The notes beneath the pieces are model-generated. The model worked only from the letters and a program-made list of their open reading frames with translations, ran no database searches and was not told the DNA's origin. The translations under genes were made by a program, and so were the position numbers. From positions 6,820,001 to 6,884,000 of the forward strand of contig NC_084924.1 of assembly GCF_958298935.1 (NCBI RefSeq): a stretch of DNA of 64,000 bases, given 5' to 3'. This document shows, one piece after another, positions 1 to 12,577 of the stretch (its first letter is position 1; each line of letters opens with the position of its first letter). The stretch comes from Phragmites australis (lineage: Eukaryota > Streptophyta > Magnoliopsida > Poales > Poaceae).

Positions 1-598
1 CCATGCGGCAGGAGACTCTGATCATGTCGAGGACTAACTTGTTTATTTCTTTCTTGCTTCCACAAGGAGATAACATCCACTTTTAAATAGAGGCGTCCTA
101 ACAGAACATGCTAACAAACTATGGATAAGTATGCAACTAACAAATTGATAGATCACATAACATGCAGCTAACCAAATAACCATGCGTCTATGCTAACTAA
201 CATGCAGCTAACTACGTGTGCATACTAACTCCTGGGGGTCTAGCAACAGCGGCCGCAAGCTAGACCCAAGGCCCATAACAGATATCAAGTACCATTGTCG
301 GTGCAATGGTTAGGTTCACAACTCTGAAATAAGGAAAGATAACTACTTCTGGGTGAAAACATAGGACCCCGTGTCGCTACTGAAAATAGTTTCCACAGTA
401 AAACAACAGCAATAACTTGCTTAAATAACTCAACTAATTTTTATTACTTTTCTCATTTCCAAGAAAAAAGGAACATCACATCTCGTACTTTATCCAACAA
501 AATTATGCATACTTCATAAATAGAATCAGCAAGTTCCCATTTCTGCAATTCTTTTATTACTTCCTAAGAATACAAAGGTAATGTCAGAAGCATTTTAC
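1..598. other. Intron of deoxyhypusine synthase gene (non-coding)
   Basis: This stretch lies downstream (minus-strand sense) of the last recognisable deoxyhypusine synthase exon. I found no later exon of that gene in it, so it is read as intron reaching the window edge. Between about 100 and 220 a short motif close to ACATGCAGCTAAC recurs imperfectly several times, which suggests a repeat-derived insertion in the intron. No coding potential was seen. Confidence 0.5.
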
Positions 599-2848
599 CT
601 TGTATGCCCAATAAAGGTAGGAGCTTTCATCGTTTATTTCTTTGCCAAGACGAGATATCACCTTTGATGGTGTCCAAACATTCTGCATTTAAGAATAAAT
701 TGATTTATAGCAAAGGTATAGAAAATGGTAAAACACTTGCTCCTAGAAAAACAGGATGGCTCTTACAACAAATTCATGGTGTAAAAAAATGCATGCTGCT
801 CTTAAGTTAAAACATCAAATATCCAATAACTTGTAACCTTCTCTGTAATGATATTCGGAAACTTACGAAGAAACTAATAGCTCATACTTTATAAATTAGG
901 TTTGGCAGATCCCACTATCTGGCTATTCAAATTTGTATACTTATTGCTAGAAAAAAAAACAGTTATCACTCATCACTCAAAAGGCCAGCGAAAAGGATAC
1001 TGTCTGTAAGAAAGGAAGCTGATGCAAGCAAGGTCAAATAAAGTTAACGTCAGGATAGATTTTGATTTTTTTAGTATATTTATTGTTACATGTTAAACAA
1101 TTCGAAATACTTTTGGAATCAGATTGTAGATCTATTCCATGTTAAGCTTTTCTTTCATGCTTCATAGTGGTTTAGACTCGGTAAAAAAAATCCGGACTCT
1201 TCTATAAGAAAGGTTCTAAAGGACTAAAGGTTGTAAGACAAAAACATATTCATATTAGATTTCTAGTAACTCTAAAAGCCAATTTATAAGACAAATGAAA
1301 AAGATTGTTTGCAGGTAGCTTTGTTTCAGCCAGAAGAAAAAATATAGGGCTTAAGACCCAATAGGAATGTTTACCTCGGTAGATTGTTCCAGTAGCATCT
1401 GATCAAAGAGTGGCATGATCCAGTTCTCAAACTTGCAATAGTTATCATTGGGCACCAACAGATTTCCTATCCGGTTCAGTCCTTTTGACCGCAGTAATGC
1501 TCCAGGTAAAGAAAAATCACCTCTGTAAGTTGGTGCAAGGCATTTAATGAGATCCTCCTCTATACCCCCAGCAGTTGTAACAATAACATCCACCTAAAGA
1601 ACATTATTTATTTGTAGCAAAACAATTAGGCACGGATTAGAGCAGTAGACCTCAATGCATTTGGTAATGTTAGTAAACCACTGGAACAAACATGTCTAGG
1701 CATACTTCAAGTAGACCAATTCACAAAGGGATATTTGAACTTCTTTTCATTTCAAGTTTGCATGTGAGACAGAAGTTGGGAGAATTTACCATGTGATGCT
1801 GAGCTAGAAATCGGATTATATCCCGGATGCCAGAAGACACAAGGTTCGAAGTGAAGCCCAGAAATATCTTGCACTTCACAGATTCTCTATATTTAGGGTC
1901 AAGTTCAACTTCATCACAATCCTCGCATGGCTTCTCATGCGACAACCTCCAATCTAACTTCAGTGCAGTCAAGCACAGGAAAAAGGGTTAGCAAAACATC
2001 ATAACCTTGCGAATAAGAGTATCAAAATCAGCAACACTGGAAATGAATAGTTTTTTTCGAAAGGAGAAGATGAATAAATTTATCGGGCAAATACTATGAT
2101 AACAGAGATATTTCTTGATATCGATTATTTCCAGCTAACTCCATACGAATGTCCCAATCATCATTAATGAAAAAAATCCAGAATTCAGAATAAATATACA
2201 AAGTTCCCTGCCATTTTACACCCATCTGCTTCATTTAGTCAACACTTTACCCAGTTGAAATTAAACTGGCAATAGGGAGCTGCCAAGGCCTCAAGGTTAG
2301 CACATGCCAGTATGCTTCCCCTATTACCAGCAATACAAGTACATCTACATCACTGAAATCGTAACAGCTGGGCATCTATCGGATTCACCTAGTATACAAC
2401 TTGGCCCCCAAGCGCTCTGGAACAAATTCAAGCCATCTAAACAGGAATTTGCTGGAGATTCCACAGAAACCGCGCTACAAATAGACCCCTCTACGCTCAA
2501 ATTCCCACGAGTCAACCTTCCTCACGTTAAGTCTCACAAGCTAAAGCTCCGCCAGCAAGCTCGCAACCTCACAATCCGGTGGAAACGGAGAAGCGTGTGG
2601 CGTACCATCTGGCTGACGACGTCGATGGCGTCCCCGAGGCTGGAGGCCTGGAACCCCGTGGACGCGAGCGACCCGAGCAGCCCGTCGAGGCCGAGATTCG
2701 GTTCGTTGAAGTCGGCGCCGGCGATCCTCGTGAACCGCGCCTCGTCGAGCGATTCCGAAGGCTTCAGCACGATGGAGCGCACGTCCTCCAGCGCATCCAC
2801 GTCTCGGACCACGCCGCCACCGCCACCGCTTCCCCCCGCGCCGTCCAT
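599..2848 (-). CDS. DHS: Deoxyhypusine synthase, 5' half (exons 1-4; partial)
   Basis: Deoxyhypusine synthase transfers the aminobutyl group of spermidine, with NAD, to one lysine of eIF5A, the first step of hypusine formation in the cytosol. Four exons join in frame: 2606-2848, 1790-1957, 1375-1593 and 599-682 (81+56+73+28 codons). Each is bounded by GT donors and AG acceptors on the minus strand. Family signatures are [11 protein letters not shown] (exon 2), [18 protein letters not shown] and [16 protein letters not shown] (exon 3), and [17 protein letters not shown] (exon 4). The start is the ATG at 2846-2848, which opens a Gly-rich leader. About 238 residues are visible; the family is about 370 long. 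The C-terminal part with the catalytic lysine region must lie left of the window. No disabling change was seen, so this is probably a functional single gene cut by the window edge. Confidence 0.93.
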
Positions 2849-3477
2849 CTCCGGTGAAGCCCTCTGGAGCCGAAACCGCCGCCGCCGCCGCCGGGAGACA
2901 GCAGCTTCGCTTCACTTCCTTCTTTCCCCCACAAAAATAGAAGAATCAGATTCCGCGCGGCTGCCATTGCGGTGCCTTTTCCTCTCTTGTTTCTGCGGTG
3001 GTCGGCCCATGGGCGTTCGTTTGAGCCCACCTGTGTTTTTGGGCTAAAAGGACGTAGCCGAACACGGCCCGTTCCATCACTATGGTTTGCGTAGGGATAC
3101 AAGTTTTGTATTTTTTTTAGATCGACCTAAAATTTAAAAAATAAATTAGGGATTAACTCCCATTTAATTAAGTTAAGAAAAAAAATACACTAAGTAGTAA
3201 CCTAGAAGTACACATTAAGTATTCACTTGCATCTCTAACCGTGCGCGATTCTGCTATCTGGCCTAGCGCCTCATTGCTAGAGGAATTTCCTTTTATTTAT
3301 ATATTTGTAAGGGCCGTTGGAAGGGTGACACAAGTATAAATTTTTGAATTTTGAAAACGGAAATATATATTTGCAAATTTTGAAAAAAATCTCGCTTGAG
3401 GCCGGTTCAATTCCTACGAACCCATTTACATTTGAAAAAATTCGAGCTTTTCTTTTTTTTTTCACTTACGTTGTGCC
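2849..3477. promoter_or_regulatory. Upstream region of deoxyhypusine synthase
   Basis: This holds the presumed 5' UTR and promoter of the minus-strand deoxyhypusine synthase gene. The proximal ~200 bp (2849-3050) are GC-rich, with GCC repeats just before the ATG. Beyond about 3100 the sequence becomes AT-rich. I could not identify a convincing TATA box at the expected place. Open frames here on either strand look like GC-driven shadows. Confidence 0.4.
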
Positions 3478-3678
3478 CAGTGACAGATCCAAATATATAA
3501 AATAAGAGGCTCTCACTTCTCTTCTTCGTTCTCCACTTCTCTTTTTCTATTCTTCTCTCCTCCTCCTCCATTCTTTCTTCTGTTTCTTCTTTCTCTTCTA
3601 TACCAAAAATTAAAGGGGCCAGGAGTCTCTCAAGTGTGTCCGGAGGGAGCCCCTTCCTCCCTTGTGGATCCGCCGCTG
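3478..3678. mobile_element. Short MITE-like element with CAGNGRCRGATCC termini
   Basis: The left end reads CAGTGACAGATCCAAATA. The right end, reverse-complemented, reads CAGCGGCGGATCCACAAG, so the element has ~18-bp imperfect terminal inverted repeats. The ends resemble those of grass hAT-like elements with a 'GGATCC near CAGCGGCGG' terminus. The interior has a CT-rich stretch (3520-3600) and no ORF. I saw no clear 8-bp target duplication. Confidence 0.42.
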
Positions 3679-4185
3679 GACAGCCTAGAGATTTGCTGCA
3701 CCTGTGCGGCCAGTTGCTACGTCGGGTCGTGAGCTTCTGCGTCGCCACTCGAAAGCTTCGCGACCTTGCCACGCCGCACGCGCGTCCGCTGTAGGAGCTG
3801 CCGATCACATCCTCGGAGTCGAAGACGTACAGTACGCGGTGCACCGGCGGGGCATCTCCTTGAGCCGTGAACAGACAGGCAAGCACGACGTCGACAATAC
3901 TCGACCGTCTCAAGCCACAACGAAGGCCTCGTGCTTGAACGCGGCACACGGATCATATTCTGACATGCAGTAGTGGACTAGTGGTGCTTGAGTGTTGACG
4001 TGTTGTACGTCGTCAAGCTTTATTCGCCTGAACTTTGACTGTGGACGTGGAGACGATTCACACACAGTTCACACGGGAGTCAGTATGAGCGATGGGCACG
4101 AACAATCAACGAACTGTGACAAGCATGCATGGGCCCGGGTACGAGGGGAAGAAGTCAGTTTAGTATACGATTGAACGCAGTTAGG
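3679..4185. other. Intergenic, nothing recognised
   Basis: Mixed-composition DNA with only short, unconserved open frames on both strands. I recognise no gene, RNA or transposon. Confidence 0.4.
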
Positions 4186-4193
4186 GTTGTAAG

Positions 4194-5325
4194 TAAGGGT
4201 GAAAACGGTTCGGATTGTTTTCGGCCGATCTAGTTTGGAATCGGAAATAAATAGTTTTTTAATTGATATCGGATATTTTCAGTTCGGAATCAGCATCGGA
4301 TATTTTTTTCAGAATCGGCGTAGCAATTTCCGATGAAATCGATATCGGCATCGGATATCCGGACTACCTGAGTTCGGATATTATCCGAAACCCAGAGCTA
4401 AAACAACATTCTAATGCTAAAAAAATTCTAAACATTAATGAAATAATCATAAAAAATTCAAAAAATATATATGTTCTAGATAATCCTATAATCTAGCTCT
4501 CAAAAAATTCAACTCCAAGTATGATATGTACAATAAGAAACAAAAAGGACAAATTTCATTATTTTATCCGAAATTTTTTAGGGCTAAATCATAGTATCCT
4601 CTACATCACCAAAATTGTTCAGAATTTTTTATAATAATTTTGACAGTGTTTTGAATTTTGAGGGCAAGAGAACGAAGTATTTTTTATTTTTAAATGTGTC
4701 GCCCGTTGGAATAGCAACATGTTTATTTTTTTAAACGGGATACTTCTATCTCAATTGTTAGCCACCATACGGGACACCGATCAAGGGCATAGACTTGGTT
4801 GTCTGCCGGTTCCCATCCTACCCGACGGTGGTGTTAGGCGCTATCCATACGATAGCAGGCTCGCCTGAAGAAGACCCTCCCTTCCATTTGTGGATATATT
4901 ATCTTTAGTCTTTTACTAGCTTTGTGAGTTTATGCTAAACTAAGTTTAAATATGTGTACTAAGTTTAAGTATTGTGTGTCTGTATGAACTTGTATCAAGC
5001 ATAACAGTGAACTTGTTTTTTGTCCAAGTGACTAAGTGTATGAACTATATTATCTCAGCTATTACATAGTAACTTCCTAGTATAAATATGCTTTTTATTT
5101 TTATTATAGTCTTATATACAATTTGAGTAGTCTTTCATGTTCCGGTAAGTATTCGCTGGTCGTATTTGTTTTCGATCCATATTCGTTTTGTATTCGTTTC
5201 CGATATTATCTGTGATCATATTCGTATCCGAACTATCCGTATTCGAATCTGTTTTCAGTAAAAAAAAATAGTTTCAAATACAGTAGAGCCATGTTCCGAC
5301 CGATTTCGAGCTGTTTTCACCCCTA
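4194..5325. mobile_element. Non-autonomous hAT-like DNA transposon (1132 bp)
   Basis: The left terminus TAAGGGTGAAAACGG and the right terminus (reverse complement TAGGGGTGAAAACAG) form terminal inverted repeats. They are flanked by 8-bp near-duplicates, GTTGTAAG (4186-4193) and GTTGCAAG (5326-5333), the target-site size of hAT elements. Subterminal regions are rich in short TCGGATATCCG-like and ATTCG/ATCCG motifs in both orientations, as in hAT subterminal repeats. No transposase frame is present, so the element depends on an enzyme supplied elsewhere. A block at about 4730-4880 differs in composition from the AT-rich remainder and may be a captured or inserted fragment. Confidence 0.75.
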
Positions 5326-5333
5326 GTTGCAAG

Positions 5334-6804
5334 TGGGTAACTTAATGCGTAGTTTTGGTCACTAATTAGTTTTTTTCCTTATCTTAACTAGGTAAGAGTG
5401 AATATTTAGTTATTATTTTAGTTTAGGGTTGAACATATGACTCAAAAACACAAAACTTATATCCCTAAACGGAGTTAAGCTAGAGCTCAAAAGCTAGTGT
5501 AGGACTAGCGCTGATAATTGTCCGTCGTAACCAACTTCATCGGTAGGAGAGCATGCAGCATTAAGGTTACTGTTGTTCGTGTATGAGTTGCAGCTATCAA
5601 GGCCTGAACTCTACCTCATCCTCGATCCGTTCCTTTCAGCATTAGCCAATGCATGTTTGATCTCCTGATCGAATCCTGCCTGCCAGCTGCATCTATACGA
5701 CTCTCGTCTATTAGCCTGAGGAAGTAAAGCTGGGATGACAGGAGTACTGAACTGGATGACAATCTGAACGCCTGATCTGCAGTGTGATGACAGCCTAGCT
5801 AGCTGCTCCGGTCAGCGTCGTCTGCACCAGCGCTGCAGTGCTGTCCACCACTATCACTAGCCAGAGGGCAGCATGCTCGCTCGCTGCAGCAACGACGACG
5901 AAATCAGACAAGCATGCACGCATGATGCCTTTTTGTGCCACTGTGCTAACCGAAAAGGGTCCCTGATCCAACCCTGATTAAAGGATCGATCGATGTTTTG
6001 GTGTCTGCTTCATGCCAGCCAATGGCTCGAGATACTACGGACGTGCAGGAAAATAGCCTGAGACGGCTCAGGCTTCTGCGTGCGCGTCAAGCAGTCTCAG
6101 GCTTCTACATACGCGTCAAGCAGAAGAAAGCAGTGGCCTAAGCCTTTTGCCTCGCACACAGCTAAACGAATTCCGGCGCGAGAGAGTTGCAGCCTCAGTT
6201 AACAAGCATTAGAGGTTGGTTGCCCATCCACCATCCATTTCCATTTCCACTCGAGGCGGCGATCGTGCGTGCGCTGAAGAGACGAGACGGCCAGAAGAGA
6301 TCCATCGATCGTCTGATGGTGCCCGTGTACCGCGTCCGAACCAGAACCACCTCGTTTTGACAGGAACGGCTCATGGCTGGCTGGCTGGTGATCATCTTGT
6401 TACCTGTTGTCGGAGAATGGACAGGACTGCACTGATTTCCATCTGCTATATATGATCAAACGATTTGACAGCCATGACTGCGAACGCGTCACGTACTGCT
6501 AGCTACTCGATCGGTTTGACCCGTCTGGATACAGTACTGTGTTTGGTAGCACGGCATGTAGGTCATGTGCTTCCAGGGCGGTAGCAAAATAGAAAGCTCG
6601 GAGACGGGGTGAATCTGAACCCTGACGAAGTTGTCAAAGCGTCCTACCCTGCACGCAGTGACACAGTACGGTGATGTCGCGCAGAGACAGCCAAGCCAAC
6701 AGGAAGGAGGGTCAGGGGACCGAGGCGGTTGGCGACTGCGTTCCAGTGTGCAACGAGCTGGCGTCCGCTTGTCTCGACTTCGAGCTTCTCTCCCTCCTTC
6801 CCGG
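5334..6804. other. Intergenic, no gene recognised
   Basis: GC-moderate sequence containing scattered CTAGCTAGC-like words and several short open frames. None resembles a known protein. The right boundary is where homology to the LINE reverse-transcriptase C-terminus stops. Confidence 0.4.
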
Positions 6805-9800
6805 TCTGTTGTCCAGCATCTATTGTGGACTGCAAGCCATATGAAGAAGCGGCAGCATCCTGGAACCCAGGATCTCCAGATCAACTTCCAAGGTTCAAAG
6901 TGTATAGCTCCCAAGAAGAAGGTCTCATATGCTAACTTTGTTGTGTACTGTCTAGAGGAAGAAAGTCGCCAGCAATGTTCGTCTTGTAATTCAGGATGGA
7001 GTGCGACCTGGGAGATTAAATCCCACAGCTCCAAATACTCTGATAGAGCTATAAGAGATATAGCACCTCGAATATCATGAATCCACTTATTGCCCACCAT
7101 GGCTTTTTGCACAGTACGCCTATAGACAATCCATTTGGGAATGATGCCACTGAGATTAGGTGTCAGATCTGCGATAGCCTATCCATGCAGCCAACAATCG
7201 CACCAAAAAAGGGTGTTGGCACCATTACCCACCGAGGTCACCACCGAAATTGAGAAAATAGCCTTGGCGTTAGGGTGGACCGAAATTGTGAACTCTGCCT
7301 AAGGTTTATCAGGCTGTGTTTTTTTTGCAATCATAGCCATCTCATTCTCAAGGCCCATCCAAGAGTCGTGAGGTCATGGATACCCAAGCCTCCCAGTTCC
7401 TTGGGTCGACACACCTTTCGTCAAGCAATCAAACAATAGCCGCCTTTGACCTGATCTCTTCCTTTCCATAGGAATGCTCGTCTTATCTTATCGATAGCTT
7501 TGAGTGCCCATTTTGAGACATCCAAAGCAATAGAGTGATAGATTGGCATTACCGTTAGATCTACTTGGACCAGAATCAATCTTCCTGTTTGGGTCATAAG
7601 TGACGCCTTCCAACCTGGCAGTCGGTCTGCGATCTTATCAATGAGTGGCTGCAATTGTGCTTTAGTCAGCTTCTTAATTGTAAGTGGCAAACCAAGATAG
7701 ATGCATGGGAACTCCCTGATCTCACACAGCAGATATTCCTGAATCACCATGATCTTGTTATCTATGGATTGTTTTGGTGTAACACTGCTCTTCGTTATAT
7801 TTGTTTTGAGGTTTGATGCTTCTCCAAATACCCTAACGATATATTGCAGCATGTTCATGTCCTCAACACATGGCCGTAGGAATAATACCACATCATCTGC
7901 ATATAGTGAGACCCTATGCTAAATGTTCCTGTTAGACAGAGGTTGTAGCAATCCCTCCGCACTAGCCTTGTTAATTAGAACATTAAGCATGTCCATCACT
8001 AAAATAAATAACATCGGTGATAGGGGGTCGCCCTGCCTCAACCCCCGTCCATGTTGAATCTCATCTCCAGGGATCCCATTTAGAAGCACCTTAGTAGTAG
8101 ATGTCACTAGTAAACTGCAGAGCAGGCTGCACCAGATTGGACCAAAGCCAAGTTTTTGAAGGACGTCCAGCAAGAAAGGCCACGAAACTAAATCAAAAGT
8201 CTTTTATATATCAAGTTTAACCAAGATCCGAGGTTCTTTTTGACGGTATAAAAATCTTGTTGTCTGCTGCACTAATAAGAAGTTGTCATGTATGCATCTA
8301 CCCTTAACAAATGCACTTTGGTTTGTGGATACCATATGCTGCAGCTTGCCTGAAAGTCGAGTCGCCATTAGTTTTGTTACTAACTTGGCAAAGCTGTGAA
8401 CAAGACTAATGGGACGAAAATCTTTGGCGTGAATAGCCTCATCCTTCTTCAGTATCAAGATCACATATGATGAATTTAAGAGACGCAAATATTTGAAATT
8501 TCCTTGCTGGACTGCTCTCACAACTGCCATAACATCATGTTTGATAATGGACCAGCACACCTTGTAGAACATGTCAGTCATTCCATCCGGGCCGGACGCT
8601 TTATCAGAAGGAAGTTGTTTGATCGTTTCCCAAACCTCCTCCTCAGTGAATGGCATCTCTAGGGCATTAAGGTCATGAGAATGCAGCCCCATGGCATCAA
8701 GATCCAGAGAAAATTCATGTTGTTCAGGAGCTCCAAGTAGTTTAGAATAGAAATCATGGATGACTTGTGCCTTGTCTTCGTGCTTTGTGAGAACTTGGTC
8801 ACCGGAGAGCATCTTGGGGATGAAGTTTTTCTGCTTACGATGACGTGCATGGAAATGGAAAAGGGCGGTGTTCGCATCGCCTTCTCTTAACCAGCTCAAT
8901 CTTGATTGCAATCTCGCAATTGTATGTTCCAAGGAGGCCAAACCGAGGGTGTGTTTCTTCAGCCTACGTCGCAGCCATAACTCATCTTTAGTTAATTGCC
9001 TAGAGTCTTGTGCAATCTTGATTTGGTGCAATATATGACGGGCTAGCTGCAACTGTGAGCGAACATGTTCGACCTTTTTGTCACTCCAACTTTGCAAAGC
9101 TTTAGAAAGAAAGTGCTTCAAATGGGCATGTTGTGGGCTCTGTATCTGACCATACCTTAGACACCTCCTCTAAGAAACCATCCAATTTGGGCCAAAATGG
9201 AACCGACATTTTCCCATCTCATTGTCTTGGAGTCCAAGTAATAGAGGGCAGTGGTTTGAAGCCTCTGTGGCTGCGCTCTGTTGTAAGCAATTAGGGAACA
9301 GTTGTTCCCAGTCGTAGGTGTAGAAAACCCGATCAAGTTTGACCAATTTTGGAGAGTCTCTTTCGTTCGACCACATATATTTTCATCCGATGAGAGGTAA
9401 TTCCTTGAGCTCAGTGCTATCCAGCAGTTGTCAGAAACAACCCATCATTGCATGATCTGTGTTTGGATTGTTTTTATCCTCCGACCGATAAATGAGATTG
9501 ATGTCACTTGTTATCATCCAGGTGCCCGGGCATTGAGCTCTAATATCTTGTATCTCTTGCATGAAGAGCAACTTGTCAGCATCTGCTTGAGGTCCATATA
9601 TACCGGTCATCCACCATGTTTCTCCATCTGTATCTGAAAGTTGGATTGAGATAGAATAAACATCCACTCTCGAGGAAATGACATGGCAGCTTCCATCCTG
9701 CCAAAAGAGCAGCACTGCACCTCGGACTCCAGAAGCTGGCAGGAAAACATAGTTATAGAAGTTCGGTCCCAACATAGACGACATTAAGTGTTGAGAGATA

Positions 9801-9899
9801 TCTGCCATCTTTGTCTCTTGTAAACATATAATGTCGGCATTCATAGAATTGACAACATCTCGGACAGAAATTTGTCTCGCGGTCGAGTTCATCCCACGA
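6805..9899 (-). pseudogene. LINE ORF2: endonuclease + reverse transcriptase, disabled
   Basis: The reading order on the minus strand is as follows. An apurinic-type endonuclease comes first (9899 to about 9180), with the N-terminal NVRGMNS motif, ICLQETK and a TSDINLIY segment. The reverse transcriptase follows (about 9120 to 7420), with SGPDGMTDMFYK, NQSAFVKGRCIHDNF, GRGLRQGDPLSPMLF and the catalytic YADD at 7892-7903. The zf-RVT domain is last (about 7110 to 6805), ending after FIWLAVHNRCWTTDR. In-frame stops lie at 9431-9433, 9383-9385, 8204-8206, 7919-7921 and 7421-7423. The frame is also lost and regained between about 9180 and 9120. Apart from these breaks the same frame continues from 9892 to 7421, so decay is mostly by substitution. 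It is a dead copy. Confidence 0.88.
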
Positions 9900-9904
9900 A
9901 CATT
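9900..9904. repeat. Target-site duplication ACATT, left copy
   Basis: The 5-bp duplicate flanks the solo LTR on its left side; the right copy is at 12829-12833. Five-bp duplications are made by LTR-retrotransposon integrases. Confidence 0.85.
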
Positions 9905-11767
9905 TGTGAGGAACCGTCCAAATAGTATTCTAATTAATCATTAAGTCGACCATTTCCATAATCACGACTACAATGATTAAACAGAATATCATTCCGGTAG
10001 TCTCGATATGTGTTTTGTGTCCAAAATCGGAATACACATCTTTCCAACATATATCATCACAACAAAGCTTAATAAAGAGCGAGTAATTAAATTATATTAT
10101 AAGTCTTTAAGTATTAACAATTTTTGACAATTTACAACAAAAGAGAGAGTTAGGGGGACAATAAAACAGACCACCCCTAACCAAAAGAGAAACTACGCAG
10201 CGGAAGACAAGATCTATTAACAACAAAGATAGGTGGAGCCATATGCCCTTAGGTTCCACCCCAAAATAACGTCACACAAGTAGTTTACACTATGTATTCC
10301 CGCCACCTACCTCGACGAGCGAGTAGCCAAACACTACCTCCTCCACATCGGTAGCACCTGAAAGAGCAGCGTGAATGCGAAGGTACTCACAAGACTTGAT
10401 TCATATTGGGTACATGTAAATAACCTGACTCCAAGGATTATGCAGTTGGATGAATTAGCAAGAATCGGTCATAAGGTTAAGTAAAGTTCATATGCAAAAG
10501 TAGTTTTGACACAGATATGTGAGAATATATTATTAACCACATGCACTTTTCTACCCTGTAGTACTCAACATGAACCTATATGTAACTGGAACTATCATAA
10601 ACATATCCGTAACAAAATCATCTCAACAACATCCCAACATAATATACCACATTATCCCACATTCGTGACTCTATGACCCCTGCAAATGGATAGAAGCATA
10701 CTCATGACCGAGAACGCAGCAATTCAAATTATTCTTACACCCTGCAGGGGTACATCTTTATCCACAAAACTCAAGGATCATTCGGCTTGCGTGACCACAC
10801 AGGCCCACACAAGGGGGTACTCATTTCAACCTTTCTCATACCTAGAACTACCCACTTGCACATACCTCTATGACACCAGGGTTACCGCGAGCATGTCCCG
10901 GACACCTCCGGCTCCCCGCCACATTGCTTCTCCTTTTTTTCTCTTATGCATCATAGAGCCTCAAAACAAGCGTCAGCACGGCGTATGATAATCAGCTTAT
11001 CTTACCATTAGATTGATATGTGGTTAGTACGGAAAGTGATAGAGCCAATTGCAACAACGATCGATGCTTAAACGATACAAACGGTCTATGGCATTCAAGT
11101 TCCTCTCCCGACCTACCCCTAGCACCACCCACATCTCGCCTCATCCTCACAACTCATCCATCCTAATATCATTATAATTGTGAATCATAAGTAAGCCCTA
11201 AGCTCGCGAGTAATGGTTGTACCACCACTCAACTTCTACCGAGGACCTATGCATTGCTAAGTATTTCGGTTAACCTTTGAAGTTAAACATCAACATAATC
11301 ATACCCAGGTTACAAGGATAAGGATCAACAACAATATCAAGGTTAAGGTAATACATCAACATAGGTTCTACCCATATCACCCGACTCTGGAACGCTAATC
11401 ATGCAAACATACATAAAGCATAATTTATCATATTAGACACAATCGATCCAAAGTAGTGGGTTGAGTATGCTTAGATGCTTGCCTTGCTGCTCCGATGCTT
11501 GCCTGATGCACATGTGCAACACTCACAGAACTCCGGTGGTCTGGTGTCGCCTTCAACCACTTGGACCATCAGCGCGATACTCTCTAAATGAATCAAGAAT
11601 GCATCGCATAAACAAGTGAATGATGGAAAAGTGTGTATATGATGCATGCTGGAACAATAATAAAGCGTCGTGTTTTAAAAACATTTACAAAGGAATGCTA
11701 AACAATCCGGGTTAGAAAAGGTTTGAACCTCGGATAAGATAACCTAAGTGCATAAAGCTTGGAGCTA

Positions 11768-12577
11768 CTGGCGGTCAGACCGACGATATAGTGGCGGTTA
11801 GACCGGTGGCATGCAGAGAGTTTAGGGCATTGGCGGTCAGATCGGCAACTGGCGGTCAGATCGGCAACTGGCGGTCAGATCGGCCTAGTGGCGGTCTGAC
11901 TCCTGACTATTGGGTTTTGCTGTGGTTTTGAACTAACTTACCGGCGGTCAGACCGCGAGACTCTACCGGCGCCACTTTGTGAGGCCTCCAACGAAGGCTC
12001 TAGCGAAACCTTCAATTACGAAGGGTACCAAAGTACTCACAAGACTAGGGGAATGTTTTCTATGATTGCTCGGATAACATGCATGGCCCAAACACGTGAA
12101 ACCCCATGGATGAGATCTAGATCTAGGTTTAACTTGGGTTTCTCAGTTCAAATCAAAACGGCGAGCGACTAGAGCTAGGAAACGACGGAAAATAGCATGG
12201 GAAGGTTTACCTCATCGTAGGGGAGTTTCTTATTGGATTGGTTTGCCTCGGGGAAGCTCCAATTTGTGATCAAGCCTCAAGGTGGTCGCTAAGCTTGAGA
12301 TGAAGAAGCCGGTGGAAAAGCGTCTCCAGCGATGAAGAAGAGGGGGAAGAACTTGTGGAAGCCTTCGAGAAGCTTGAGGAAGTCCCCACCATCGATCTCC
12401 TGTCGTCAAGGTCGTCCTCTCCTTCTCTCTCTAAGGTTTGGGTGAAGGAGAGGGAGTGAGAGAGAAAAGAGAAAAGAGAGAGCGAGAGAGAGAGAGAGAG
12501 TGATCGACTCACTTAAGTCGAGCCTCTGAGCTCTGGCGGTCAGACCATGGAAGCTCCCGGTCAGACCGTGGAAAGCC
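11768..12577. repeat. Dispersed CGGTC-A-GACCG palindromes in the solo LTR
   Basis: The core GGCGGTCAGACCG (palindrome CGGTC-A-GACCG) and variants with one or two changes recur at about 11770, 11801, 11832, 11849, 11867, 11888, 11943, 12535 and 12567. Three copies, each followed by GGCAACT or a variant, are near-tandem at 11832-11884. The spacing is irregular, so this is a clustered motif and not a satellite. Confidence 0.8.
12451..12501. repeat. (GA)n microsatellite inside the solo LTR
   Basis: The stretch consists of GAGA repeats with a few A-rich interruptions, ending in an uninterrupted run of about ten GA units. Open frames across it are low-complexity artefacts. Confidence 0.85.

Noticed and set aside
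2304..3047. Plus-strand 247-codon open frame over the deoxyhypusine synthase promoter and exon 1
   Set aside because: It is antisense to a confirmed exon, rich in Arg/Ser/Pro from GC content, and matches no family.
3407..3949. Minus-strand 180-codon open frame
   Set aside because: It crosses a MITE with a CT-rich tract; Glu/Arg/Lys runs are low complexity and there is no homology.
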